Positions 18,219-26,420 of a stretch of 64,000 nucleotides of DNA are shown one piece after another. Source of the stretch: Treponema brennaborense (GTDB lineage Bacteria > Spirochaetota > Spirochaetia > Treponematales > Treponemataceae); the NCBI GenBank assembly GCA_023666275.1, contig JAMPCJ010000002.1, forward strand, positions 186,001-250,000, given 5' to 3'. The notes under the pieces were generated by a model. That model ran no database searches. It was not told the origin of the DNA and saw only the letters and a list, made by a program, of their open reading frames with translations. The stretch's first letter is position 1; each line of letters begins with the position of its first letter. The translations under genes and the position numbers were made by a program.

Positions 18219-19160
18219 ATGAAGCACATAATAAGCCGCCTCGCACTGTTTTTTGCAGCCGTTTTTTCCGTTTCCGCGGCGCCGACTGTTGCGGGAATAC
18301 ATATCGAACTTATCGCGCATCCGGACAGGGATGCAAAAACGATTCATATAACATGGGAAAAACCGGATTCGCCGCAAACGCTGCGGGAAGCGGCATACTA
18401 TTTTTTATATCGGGATACAAAACAAATTCTGCGGCCGGATATTGCGGCGCTCACGCCTGCCGCCAAAATTCCCGCCGACTTTACATCATACATCGACGAC
18501 CCCGCGGCGGATTTTCCCGATATGAAAGCGGGAACGGCTTGGTATTATGCTGTTCTTCCCGGCGGAAATGACGGAATTATCTCCGATGTAATCATTCCCG
18601 CCGTGAACGCATCCGTTATCGGCGCAGTACCGGTTCTGCCGCGGCAAAAACCGCTGCCGTCTGCTCCGAAACGGACCGGTGCGGATTCCGCTCCGAACCG
18701 AATGCTTATTCCGCTGCCGTACCTGAATATGACGGCGGAAACGCAGTTATCCGAAGACAAAACGCTTTCGCCGGAAGCCGTGCAAAGCATCGCTTCGCTC
18801 AAGCCCGCTCGCGCGAGTTCCAAAAAACTTTTGAAGCCGCATATTTTCGACGAAGAAAAACAATCCGGCGCGGTCGGCGAACAATACCTGCTCTCCGATA
18901 TAGCAACGGGATCGTTTTCCGCAGGCGACTGGATTACCGCGGAAAACGAACTGAAAAAATTTTTGCAGGTAAACAGAAGCAGCGCTGTCGTAAATCGCGC
19001 CAAATTTTATTTGGCGGAAGTGCTTTACTATAAAGGATATTACAGAGAAGCGCTGACGTTATTGATCGAAGCAGAAGAAATTTCTCCGACGCTGACCCAA
19101 AAATGGATACAAGCCGTCCTTGATATAATGCCTGCCGTACCATCCGCAGGCGGCAGGTAA
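18219..19160 (+). CDS. Exported protein with C-terminal TPR-like region
   Basis: 313 aa. Signal peptide at 1-21 (LALFFAAVFSVSA), an N-terminal beta domain resembling fibronectin type III (IHITWEKPDS...YYFLYRD...YYAVLPGG), a proline-rich linker (about 130-165), and a C-terminal helical part (about 215-300, AENELKKFLQVN...RAKFYLAEVLYYKGYYREALTLL) that looks like one or two tetratricopeptide repeats. Function unknown; probably periplasmic. It stands alone on the plus strand between two minus-strand operons. Confidence 0.7.
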   Translation: MKHIISRLALFFAAVFSVSAAPTVAGIHIELIAHPDRDAKTIHITWEKPDSPQTLREAAYYFLYRDTKQILRPDIAALTPAAKIPADFTSYIDDPAADFPDMKAGTAWYYAVLPGGNDGIISDVIIPAVNASVIGAVPVLPRQKPLPSAPKRTGADSAPNRMLIPLPYLNMTAETQLSEDKTLSPEAVQSIASLKPARASSKKLLKPHIFDEEKQSGAVGEQYLLSDIATGSFSAGDWITAENELKKFLQVNRSSAVVNRAKFYLAEVLYYKGYYREALTLLIEAEEISPTLTQKWIQAVLDIMPAVPSAGGR

Positions 19161-19187
19161 CGCTTTCCGCAGACGCTTCCGCGCGCG

Positions 19188-19219
19188 AAAAAAAACGGCA
19201 GGCAATAATGCCCGCCGTC
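19188..19219 (-). terminator. Rho-independent terminator after flgE
   Basis: ACGGCAGGCA / TGCCCGCCGT arms (19195-19204, 19209-19218) with one mismatch and a 4-base loop, followed on the minus strand by eight T (A-run 19188-19195). It lies 26 bases past the flgE stop and closes flbB-fliK-flgD-flgE. Confidence 0.85.
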
Positions 19220-19244
19220 TGCTTAAACCGTAAATAACATTACG

Positions 19245-20636
19245 CTACCGTTTTAAATTCATAACAGTATCAAGCAGCGTATCGGCAGTCTGAATTGTTT
19301 TCGAACTTGCCTGAAATCCGCGCTGCGTTACGATCATGTCGGTAAACTGTTCGGTAAGGTCGACATTTGACATTTCGAGCGCGCCCGCAAGCAAGCTGCC
19401 CTTTCCGGCGATTCCCGACGTACCGACATTTGCCAAGCCGGAGTTATTCGACTCCACATACGTATTATTGCCGGCTTTTTCGAGTCCGCCTTGATTGGAA
19501 AAACTCGCCAGCGCAATTTGTCCGAGCGTCCGATTTGTTCCGTTTGAATACACGCCGGTAATAACGCCGCTTTGATCTATTTTGAAATTATCAAGATAAC
19601 CCATTGTATATCCGTCTTGATAAAACGCTTTTGTGGAACTTGCGGACGCACTCTGCGTTATCGTATTCTTCATGCTGCCGATTGTTCCCAAATTTATATT
19701 CATCACCTGGCGTTCGGGATTGCCGTCCGCATCGGGATTCGCACCGGCGACATTAAACGACGCTTGAATCACGATTTCTCCTTCCGGATTGGTTACGTTT
19801 CCGGCGGAATCAACGACAGACTGCAAAGTTCCGAAATTATCGAACGTTACGGTGAATGTATTTTCCGTGCCGTCCGTTGTTCCGAGTCCGACGCGGGTCT
19901 GCGTGTCCTCTGCCTGCTCCGGATCCACAAGCACTGTCGCCTGCCACTGATTATTTGTATCGGGGACTCTCGTGAAAGACACCGCAAGATTATGCTCGTT
20001 CCCGAAACTGTCATACACTTTGAATTCCGTCGACCAGGTTCCTTTTGCAATATCCGCGTCGCTTGCCCCCTGCTGAATTTCCGGCGTGTTCTTATTCAGG
20101 TTGCAGGCAAAATTAACATTCTGCGTAGCTTTCGCGGGATCTTTTGTTCCCACGGGAATAATAAGATCTTCCGTGTAGCCGGCTGTATTGATAATCATTT
20201 CACCGTTTAATTCACGCGCCATATATCCCTGCACCCGCAAACCGTCCGCAGGATTGACCAGCCGGCCGTCGCTGTCCAAACCGAACGCGCCGGAACGAGT
20301 ATAAAACGTTTCTTCGCCGTTCTTCAAAATAAAGAAACCGTTGCCCTGAATTGCTACGTCGGTTGCAACTCCGGTTGACTGCAAATTGCCCTGTGTATGA
20401 ATCGTATCTATAGAAGCAATTTGCATGCCGAGACCGACTTCTTTCGGATTCACGCCGCCGACTTCTTCCGTCGGACGCGCGGCACCGGAAAGCTGCTGCG
20501 AAATCATATCCTGAAAATTCACGCGACCTCGTTTAAATCCGGTCGTATTGACATTCGCAATATTATTGCCGATAACATCAAGCCGTGTCTGGTGGTTCTG
20601 CATTCCGGAAACTCCGGAATAAAGCGATCTCATCAT
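19245..20636 (-). CDS. flgE: Flagellar hook protein FlgE
   Basis: 463 aa. N-terminal rod/hook motif ([42 protein letters not shown]) and the C-terminal partner ending in [16 protein letters not shown]165, C178 and N179 are present in [20 protein letters not shown], the residues that form the lysinoalanine cross-link between hook subunits in T. denticola, at the same numbers. It builds the periplasmic flagellar hook. GAGGG seven bases upstream supports the first ATG (20636). Twelve bases after flgD. Confidence 0.95.
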   Translation of the reverse strand: MMRSLYSGVSGMQNHQTRLDVIGNNIANVNTTGFKRGRVNFQDMISQQLSGAARPTEEVGGVNPKEVGLGMQIASIDTIHTQGNLQSTGVATDVAIQGNGFFILKNGEETFYTRSGAFGLDSDGRLVNPADGLRVQGYMARELNGEMIINTAGYTEDLIIPVGTKDPAKATQNVNFACNLNKNTPEIQQGASDADIAKGTWSTEFKVYDSFGNEHNLAVSFTRVPDTNNQWQATVLVDPEQAEDTQTRVGLGTTDGTENTFTVTFDNFGTLQSVVDSAGNVTNPEGEIVIQASFNVAGANPDADGNPERQVMNINLGTIGSMKNTITQSASASSTKAFYQDGYTMGYLDNFKIDQSGVITGVYSNGTNRTLGQIALASFSNQGGLEKAGNNTYVESNNSGLANVGTSGIAGKGSLLAGALEMSNVDLTEQFTDMIVTQRGFQASSKTIQTADTLLDTVMNLKR

Positions 20637-20648
20637 ATCTATACCCTC

Positions 20649-21095
20649 TTAATTATATGCGTTGTATATGCGTTTAATTTGATCCATTGAATACAGCACG
20701 CCGTTTACCTGCACCTGCGGATTATTTCCGCGCGTTGCGGCTTCCACAGTACCGGTTAAAACCGCATCGCCGGAATCGATGTCAACTGTTTTGCCGATGG
20801 AATTGACGGCTTCGGAAGATGTAAGCATTGCCGACATTTTCGCAAATTCGGTGTTCATATTCGTCATTTGCTCAAGCGACGAAAACTGCGCCATCTGCGC
20901 GATAAATTCCGTGTTTTCCATAGGACTTGTCGGATCCTGATTCGCAAGCTGTGTCAGCAATAATTTCAGAAAATCATCTTTGCCGAGCTGCTGGCTTGCG
21001 GTGCGCCCGTTTACGGCAAGTGTTTTGTTGAAATTTTCCGTCTGCAGCTGAACTTTTTTTTGTTCCGCCGCGCTCATCGTCGCATTGAATTCCAT
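20649..21095 (-). CDS. flgD: Flagellar hook scaffold FlgD
   Basis: 148 aa, a short FlgD without the long C-terminal Ig domains of enteric FlgD. Signature GKDDFLKLLLTQLANQDPTSPMENTEFIAQMAQFSSLEQM. ATG 21095 has AAGGAG eight bases upstream; the frame before it is not conserved. The C-terminal 50 residues (GTVEAATRGNNPQVQVNG...MDQIKRIYN) are the usual small beta part. Acts as the cap for hook assembly and is lost in the finished filament. Confidence 0.93.
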   Translation of the reverse strand: MEFNATMSAAEQKKVQLQTENFNKTLAVNGRTASQQLGKDDFLKLLLTQLANQDPTSPMENTEFIAQMAQFSSLEQMTNMNTEFAKMSAMLTSSEAVNSIGKTVDIDSGDAVLTGTVEAATRGNNPQVQVNGVLYSMDQIKRIYNAYN

Positions 21096-21146
21096 CAGGC
21101 TCTCCTTCCTCATTCAATTAGTCTGCACATATCGTTTCGGCACCGA

Positions 21147-22532
21147 TTACGCCACGATATTCACCGACGCATTGCGGAAATAATTTCCCGCGTCATTTCC
21201 CGATTCCGCAGCAACAACTCCCATGGCTTCGGAATATTTTCCGCCGTGCATATTTTTCGCATGATACTGTCCGGATCCGTTTTCGCCGGAAGCGCCCGCG
21301 TCGCCGCCGGCACCGGAACCGCCCCAAGACACATCGAATCCGGCATCGGCAAAACCGCCGGAAACAAAAGAATCTTTTATAGTCTGCAAATTCGCTTTAA
21401 AGGCATTGTAGGCTTCTTCGCTCGATACGATAATTTTGCCGGCTATTACTTTGTCGGTAAGTTCAAGCTGTATCTTTACATTTCCCAATTCTTCAGGATG
21501 CAGCACCAAATTGATTGTTCCGCGGTTATTATCCTTGAGGATAATCGAGCCTGCCCGCACGAATTGATCCGCGCCCGCTTGAATCTGGCGGGAAAGCAGC
21601 GAATCAAACTGCGGAGCCGCGGAGGAAGAAGTGCGCGCATGCGAAGAACCGTCAAGGGCAAACAGCGTTTTGCTGCCGCCGTTTTCCGCCGCAAGATGCA
21701 TTTCTATTTCCGTCTGCTGCGCACCGTCCGCGCGGACAATTTCGGTTTCGGCATGCAGTTGCGGCGCCGAAGTCCGTTCGTCACGCACCGTGATCAGCGC
21801 GTCCTTTGCAGGTGCTTTTTTCCCCGAAACAATTCTGCCGCCGGATACATCGGCGTCAGCCGGCAAAGCGGCAAACCCGCTTCCGGCGGGAATTTCCTGT
21901 TCGGCAAACCGATACGCTGCCGCAAGCAATTCACTGTCGGCGGAAATTTCCTGTCCGTCCTTTGCGGATGCGTTTTTTTTGTCGTTGTGTTTTTTGGAAA
22001 ATACGTTTTTCGGTTCTTCGGAAAACCGAGGCGCATCCGCGGCGAGCGTTTCTGCGGCAGTATCATCGTTATTCAAAGCGCGCACGGAAAAAACCGCGTC
22101 ATACTTTTCGGCTTCGTCATCTGCCGCCGGAAAAACAGACGCGTCAAACACAGCCGTGCTCTCCGAAGCAGGCGCTGCTTCATCGGCAGCAAAAAACGCG
22201 TACACGGAATTCCGCGTTCCGTCCGTTTCTCGGCGCGGCTTGCCGTCAGATACAGGCAGCTCGGCAGCTTGCACTTCATTTTCATTAAGGATTTCCCGAT
22301 TTTCATCAGACGGCGCGCCGTATTTTGCTTCGGCAGCAATGTTATCCTGCTGCGCATTCCGAGCCGTGCTCGGCGAATCGGTTTTTGCCGTTTCGTATTC
22401 TTTTTGAACTGCCTGCAGTTTTTCATAAAAAGGAACGTCCGAGACGGCATCATTCGCCGCACGGCGGGATATCGGATTTACGGGAGCATTCAGCTTTGCC
22501 GGCTGTTCCATCCGAATACTCGATGTCTGCAT
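21147..22532 (-). CDS. fliK: Flagellar hook-length control protein FliK
   Basis: 461 aa. Long Ala/Glu/Asp-rich variable N-terminal ruler region and the conserved C-terminal FliK/Flg_hook domain (about 340-425: GTINLVLHPEELGNVKIQLEL...EAYNAFKANLQTIKDSF), ending in a Gly/Ala-rich tail. Switches the export apparatus from hook to filament substrates. Gene order flbB-fliK-flgD-flgE supports the call. Confidence 0.85.
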   Translation of the reverse strand: MQTSSIRMEQPAKLNAPVNPISRRAANDAVSDVPFYEKLQAVQKEYETAKTDSPSTARNAQQDNIAAEAKYGAPSDENREILNENEVQAAELPVSDGKPRRETDGTRNSVYAFFAADEAAPASESTAVFDASVFPAADDEAEKYDAVFSVRALNNDDTAAETLAADAPRFSEEPKNVFSKKHNDKKNASAKDGQEISADSELLAAAYRFAEQEIPAGSGFAALPADADVSGGRIVSGKKAPAKDALITVRDERTSAPQLHAETEIVRADGAQQTEIEMHLAAENGGSKTLFALDGSSHARTSSSAAPQFDSLLSRQIQAGADQFVRAGSIILKDNNRGTINLVLHPEELGNVKIQLELTDKVIAGKIIVSSEEAYNAFKANLQTIKDSFVSGGFADAGFDVSWGGSGAGGDAGASGENGSGQYHAKNMHGGKYSEAMGVVAAESGNDAGNYFRNASVNIVA

Positions 22533-22577
22533 TCATACCTCCGCAGCATCGTATACGCAGAACAAGCCGAAAACGCG

Positions 22578-23219
22578 TTATTCTATGGAAGCCGGCTTCC
22601 CTGCCATTTTCCGGTTTAATTCCGCAACGCGTTCAGCCGGCATCAGAGACAGCCAATAAGACACCATAGAATTCGTCCCGGCAGCTTTGGCAATTTCATC
22701 TGTTTTGCGAAGAACATCGATAACGTCCTGATCATCCATCGCAAGCATAATGTCAACCGCTTTTGCCGGCGGCATTCCTGTCAAATTCTGCGCGTTCTGC
22801 ACGATGTTTACTTCTCTATCATCGTACTTTTTGACGGCATTGTTGAATGTTTTTTCTCGTTCTTCCTGAGATTTTCTGCGGTCTTCCAAATCCTGCATAA
22901 TCTGCTGATTTTTCGCTTCCGAAAGCGCAATTTCGCTTTCGCGCCTGTCCAATTCCTGTTCGCGCAAATCGAGTGCAGCAAGCCGTTTCGCAAATCGGTC
23001 GCTGTCGAGATCCGCAGGAATAAAATCAGCATCGGCATGCGACACGGAAATCTGCGGTTCCAAGCCGAACAAGCGGTATACCGGCGCGAACAGTTTTTTA
23101 GCCTGAATAATTCCGAGGTAATCAAACCACAGCGAGCCTAAAAGAGCCATAAGTATTACAAGAAAAAGCAAAACGAATGTTTTTCCCAAACCTTTTTTTG
23201 CAGACACAGCAAACTCCAT
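22578..23219 (-). CDS. flbB: FlbB-like periplasmic flagellar collar/MotE-type protein
   Basis: 213 aa. One N-terminal transmembrane helix (about 13-33), a periplasmic coiled coil (about 75-130), and a C-terminal MotE/MgtE-N-like domain (LTGMPPAKAVDIMLAMDDQDVIDVLRKTDE). In Borrelia the gene before fliK is flbB, whose product anchors the spirochaete-specific collar and stator; position and architecture agree. ATG 23219 has a promoter at 23233-23261 but no clear ribosome-binding site. Confidence 0.78.
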   Translation of the reverse strand: MEFAVSAKKGLGKTFVLLFLVILMALLGSLWFDYLGIIQAKKLFAPVYRLFGLEPQISVSHADADFIPADLDSDRFAKRLAALDLREQELDRRESEIALSEAKNQQIMQDLEDRRKSQEEREKTFNNAVKKYDDREVNIVQNAQNLTGMPPAKAVDIMLAMDDQDVIDVLRKTDEIAKAAGTNSMVSYWLSLMPAERVAELNRKMAGKPASIE

Positions 23220-23232
23220 TTATTCTGGTTTG

Positions 23233-23261
23233 ATTATATACACAGAAAGCAAAACTGTAAA
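23233..23261 (-). promoter_or_regulatory. Promoter of flbB-fliK-flgDE
   Basis: On minus: TTTACA (23261-23256), 17-base spacer, TATAAT (23238-23233). The leader would be about 7 bases, with no Shine-Dalgarno sequence. The rest of the gap to 23396 shows no gene. Confidence 0.6.
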
Positions 23262-23396
23262 CTGTCAATGAGCCGCACAGCGGCGGCAAGCAAGAACGCT
23301 TTGACAACCCGCGCGGCGTGATGTTCCCGCTTTCTGTCCGTTTTCATGCCATGCGCACATAATCAAGCAGAAAAAAATAAATATGAAGTATGATTT

Positions 23397-23663
23397 TTAC
23401 GAACAGCGCAAGGGGAAGCGCTGCGGCAGGCGCAGAGCTTCAAGTTCGATATCTGCGTCAAGCGCAGCCCAGTGCAAATTCCCAAGGCAGTCTGAGTGAA
23501 CATCGGCAATATCCTTGAGCGCCGCGTTTTCAAAGACAGGATAATCCGTGTACGGCACGAAATATTCATTTCCGTCCGCAGCGATAAGCCAGATTCCGAA
23601 CGGAGAAATGTTCGTAACTTCGGCGTTATTTGTTTTCTCCGAAATGCTTGTTCCAGAACGCAT
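23397..23663 (-). CDS. DUF2442 family protein
   Basis: 88 aa from ATG 23663, which has AGGAGG six bases upstream. EVTNISPFGIWLIAADGNEYFVPYTDYPVFENAALKDI... is the DUF2442 core (about 20-75). This family is small, often sits beside DUF4160 and turns up in accessory regions and integron cassettes. Its start overlaps the end of a possible DUF4160 remnant (23626-23770). Function unknown; a toxin-antitoxin-like role has been suggested for such pairs but nothing here shows it. Confidence 0.7.
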   Translation of the reverse strand: MRSGTSISEKTNNAEVTNISPFGIWLIAADGNEYFVPYTDYPVFENAALKDIADVHSDCLGNLHWAALDADIELEALRLPQRFPLRCS

Positions 23664-23770
23664 TGATTTCCTCCTGCCGCTTTTTGACAATTTCAAGGAT
23701 TTCGTTTACTTCCTGCACGGAAAGATTGACAATCCGCGCGGCGGCAAGCCGCTTTCTTTTTCGTCAGTTC
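23626..23770 (-). pseudogene. Possible truncated DUF4160 remnant
   Basis: An open frame without a start codon, translating to KRLAAARIVNLSVQEVNEIL then EIVKKRQEEINAFWNKHFGE and a stop. The last part resembles the C-terminal helix of DUF4160 proteins, which normally precede DUF2442. It begins right after the stop of the chemoreceptor gene, so the 5' part is missing. Weak call based on a short match and on gene order. Confidence 0.35.
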
Positions 23771-23784
23771 CGCCTGCGGCGCGG

Positions 23785-25775
23785 CTATTTGGAAAACTCG
23801 TCTATCTGGCTTCCGATTTTGGTGATGACGCCGCGCATTTTCTCCGTCATTGAATCGAGGGCAGTTCCCGCGCCGTTGATTTTTTCCGTTCCGGCGCTCA
23901 TTTCGTTCATGCTGTCGTTCATGGCGACGGTTACTTCCTTGAGCAGGCGCACCTCTTCGAGAATCGCTCGGTTGCCCGCGCTCATTTCATCGGCAGCGCT
24001 GCGCACTTCGGCGGTGCGGTCGTTCATCGAGCCGAGCGCGCCCGTAATCTGCTGCGAATCGGAGCGCTGGCTTTCCATTTCGCCCTTGATTTTTGCGATG
24101 AGCGAATCGGTGGCGGAAACCTGCTTCGAAACAGACTCGAACGCCGCGCAGGAATCTGCCGATATATGCGCCATTTCTTCGATGGAATTCTTGATGCTGC
24201 CGAGCTGTCCGCCGATTGTCTTTGACTGCGCGGTAGATGTTTCGGAAAGCTTTCTGATTTCATCGGCAACAACGCTGAATCCTTTTCCTGCCTCGCCGGC
24301 ATGCGCCGCTTCGATTGCCGCGTTCATGGCAAGCAGGTTCGTCTGGCTTGCAATTGCCGCAATCGTCATGTTCGCCTCCTGAAGCATTTCCGACTGATCC
24401 TCGATTTTCTGAATAAGCTCGTTGACTTCCTGTTGTTTTTCTATGCCCGTCTGCATCGTATTTTGAAGCGCACTGAACGACGACGACATCGATTCGACAG
24501 ATCCGTTCACCGATTCGATGCTGCCGATCATCTGTCCGACTGCCGCGCTCGCTTCCGAAACGCTGTCCGACTGCGATGAAATCATGCGGCCGAGGCTTTC
24601 GATATTCGAGGCAATCTGGCTCACGGCGCCCGCCGTTTCTTCCACGCTGGAACTTTGGCTTTCAATCTGCCTGCGCACGCCGCCGATTCTGTCAATCATT
24701 TCGGAAATCGCCGATTCGGTATCATGCACGCTCGCAGCCATGCCGTCGCCGACCGTGCCGAGTTCGTCTTTCGACTGCGTAACGCCCGAAATTACGCTGC
24801 GGATTTTTTCCATTTTCACCGAAAGCGTTTCTCCGAGTTCGCTCGCTTTCGCCTGCATTCTGTTGATGATGACCAGGTAGAAAAACAGGCAGAACGAAAT
24901 CAGCACGACGAGCACCGAGATGACAATCAGAATGCTTCTGCGGAATGCGCCGGTAAAGTCGGAAACGGGACCGCGCGCGACAACGTACAGCGGCGTGCCT
25001 TCGATCGGAGTGCTGGCATAGTACATTCCGCCCGCAAGCTGCGTGGTTCCGAGATGCTCCGCAAATTCTCCGCGGCTGATATTCATCTCGTCAAAATAAT
25101 TTGCTTTCATGATTTTGCCGGCGTCCTTGTTTGTGATATAGCCGCCGTCTGTTTCGATGATGAAGACTTCACCGTTTTCGGATACGGCGATTTCCGCCGT
25201 AATTTCCGCCAAATCTTCAAGCCCGATATCGAAACCGGTGATAGCGGTCATGTTCCGCCGGTCGTCGAATACCGCTTTAGTGAAAGAAATGCAGTACGCG
25301 TTCGTTCTGACGTTCAGATACGCATAACAGAAGAGCTCTCCTCCCCCCCCCGTGCGCCGATGAACCAGGGGCGCGTTGTCTGATCCCACTGTGCGTCCGG
25401 CGGCGCCCAGTCGTAGCTCATGACGAGCGTTCCGCCTTCCGGAAGCGGCGTCATCGTTGCCCAGTAGAACTGCGCCGAGTCATACTGCCCTGCGATGCGG
25501 CGCAGCAGCGTGCCGACAAACTGCGTATCCTGATTGTCCTTTGTCAGTTCCGCAATCGAATGCAGGTTGGCGATAACCGGATCGAAACAGCCCATAATTT
25601 GGGTTTTCACGATTTCCATCATCGAGTCTGCTTTTTCGACAATATTTTCGTCAATCATGCGCTGCGTAATGGTGATAAACGATATGCTGGTAACGGCTGC
25701 GACTGCCGCAAGCGGAGTAAAAATCACCGCAAACAGCAGCGGCGTGAGCTGGATTTTCTTTTTAACCGATGTCAT
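23785..25775 (-). pseudogene. Methyl-accepting chemotaxis protein, frame broken at a homopolymer tract
   Basis: Starting at ATG 25775 (MTSVKKKIQLTPLLFAV), the product has a transmembrane helix (about 8-32), a dCache-like periplasmic sensor, a second helix (RRSILIVISVLVVLISFCLF), and a cytoplasmic signalling hairpin with the highly conserved tip (IAAIASQTNLLAMNAAIEAA). Translation from 25775 ends at 25314 because nine G on the coding strand (25343-25351) put the rest out of frame; seven or ten G would give one protein of about 663 residues. All other residues are intact, so it may be a phase-variable gene in its OFF state or a sequencing error. A promoter lies at 25786-25814 with almost no leader. 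Confidence 0.85.
25343..25351 (-). repeat. Nine-base C/G homopolymer in the chemoreceptor gene
   Basis: Nine C on plus, nine G in the coding strand, in the middle of the periplasmic sensor. The frame upstream requires the number of G to be 1 modulo 3 to join the downstream frame. Poly-G tracts are known phase-variation sites in Treponema pallidum. Confidence 0.9.
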
Positions 25776-25785
25776 AATGCAAAAA

Positions 25786-25814
25786 AATATATCAAAAACG
25801 GGCAGAACAATCAA
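25786..25814 (-). promoter_or_regulatory. Promoter of the chemoreceptor gene
   Basis: On minus: TTGATT (25814-25809), 17-base spacer, TATATT (25791-25786). The ATG at 25775 is only about 4 bases past the expected start and has no Shine-Dalgarno sequence. Confidence 0.5.
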
Positions 25815-25971
25815 TACAGCTTGTCCGCACAGCGCCGGCCCATAGCGCCACAAACCGCGTGCCCATTCCCCGCCGAAAGCGCCGTCTGCCGAAAAAACGC
25901 AGTTCACACCCCGAAAAATTTCCCGCGCAATACGGCGGCTGTGTGCCGTGCAGTATTATGTTTCTTTATGT

Positions 25972-26005
25972 GTCATCGCGAGCCGACTTGACGACGAAGC
26001 AAGCC
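25972..26005 (-). repeat. Short dispersed repeat, copy C
   Basis: Minus-strand sequence begins GGCTTGCTTCGTCG and ends GGCTCGCGATGAC. It shares the layout of the two copies at 27688-27714 and 28510-28537 (GGATCGCTGCGC...CTCGCGATGAC and GGATTGCTTCGC...CTCGCAATGGAC). Similar GGATTGCTTCG...CTCGCAATGAC elements occur in intergenic DNA of many unrelated bacteria. Confidence 0.55.
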
Positions 26006-26054
26006 TTGCGCGGTGCGGCGGATTTCAGATGCTTACCCTCACATGATAAAATTC

Positions 26055-26222
26055 CGCAAATTTTTTTCATTTTGCGAAAAAAAGGAACGTTTAAAAGCTG
26101 CGTCTGAAATATCGCCGCAGCTTTTAACTCGAGTTTCTGCAAGAAACTCGCTCATTTATTGCAGTTTCCGTCGGAAACTGCGTTTTCAATAACTCAAAAA
26201 TCGAAATTTTTTTCGTTATTGA
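26055..26222. repeat. Cluster of five consecutive inverted repeats
   Basis: Arms: 26055-26060/26071-26076 (CGCAAA), 26093-26102/26116-26125 (AAAAGCTGCG), 26130-26138/26142-26150 (CGAGTTTCT), 26161-26170/26172-26181 (GCAGTTTCCG), 26186-26193/26215-26222 (TCAATAAC). All pair perfectly. They lie about 200-365 bases upstream of a lipoprotein start, so they may be DNA sites, an untranslated RNA structure, or a terminator array. Confidence 0.7.
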
Positions 26223-26420
26223 AAAAAAAGGAACGTTTTTTTCGCAAAATTGTGATATAGTTGGAAAACAGAAAATTGCGCAAAAAAGCTTAAAACTGCA
26301 CTGAAAAACAAGGAAAACTGCGCTTTTTTGTGCGTTTCAAAGGAAAAATCGGCAGGCGCAAAAATCGAAGTTCGCGCGTGCCGTTTCGCGATTTAAACGT
26401 TCGTTTTTAAGGAGAAAATT

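Larger units (their letters stand above)
25776..26420. other. Long intergenic stretch: promoter, one dispersed repeat copy, hairpin cluster
   Basis: No convincing gene in 645 bases. From left to right: chemoreceptor promoter (25786-25814), a copy of the short dispersed repeat (25972-26005), a series of perfect inverted repeats (26055-26222), an A/T-rich run in which aaaaaggaacgttt occurs twice (near 26077 and 26224), and an AAGGAG ribosome-binding site before the lipoprotein at 26421. An open frame running upstream of 25775 has no homology and is probably chance. Confidence 0.6.

Noticed and set aside
21060-22619. Plus-strand open frame of 519 codons across fliK
   Set aside because: It is antisense to fliK and its flanks; composition is that of an opposite-strand shadow, and no family motif is seen.
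25776-25907. N-terminal extension of the chemoreceptor to 25907
   Set aside because: The 44 extra residues are not a signal or sensor, and the promoter at 25786-25814 lies inside them; the ATG at 25775 begins a natural membrane anchor.
26055-26222. CRISPR array
   Set aside because: The arms differ in sequence from one another and there are no equal-length direct repeats with unique spacers.
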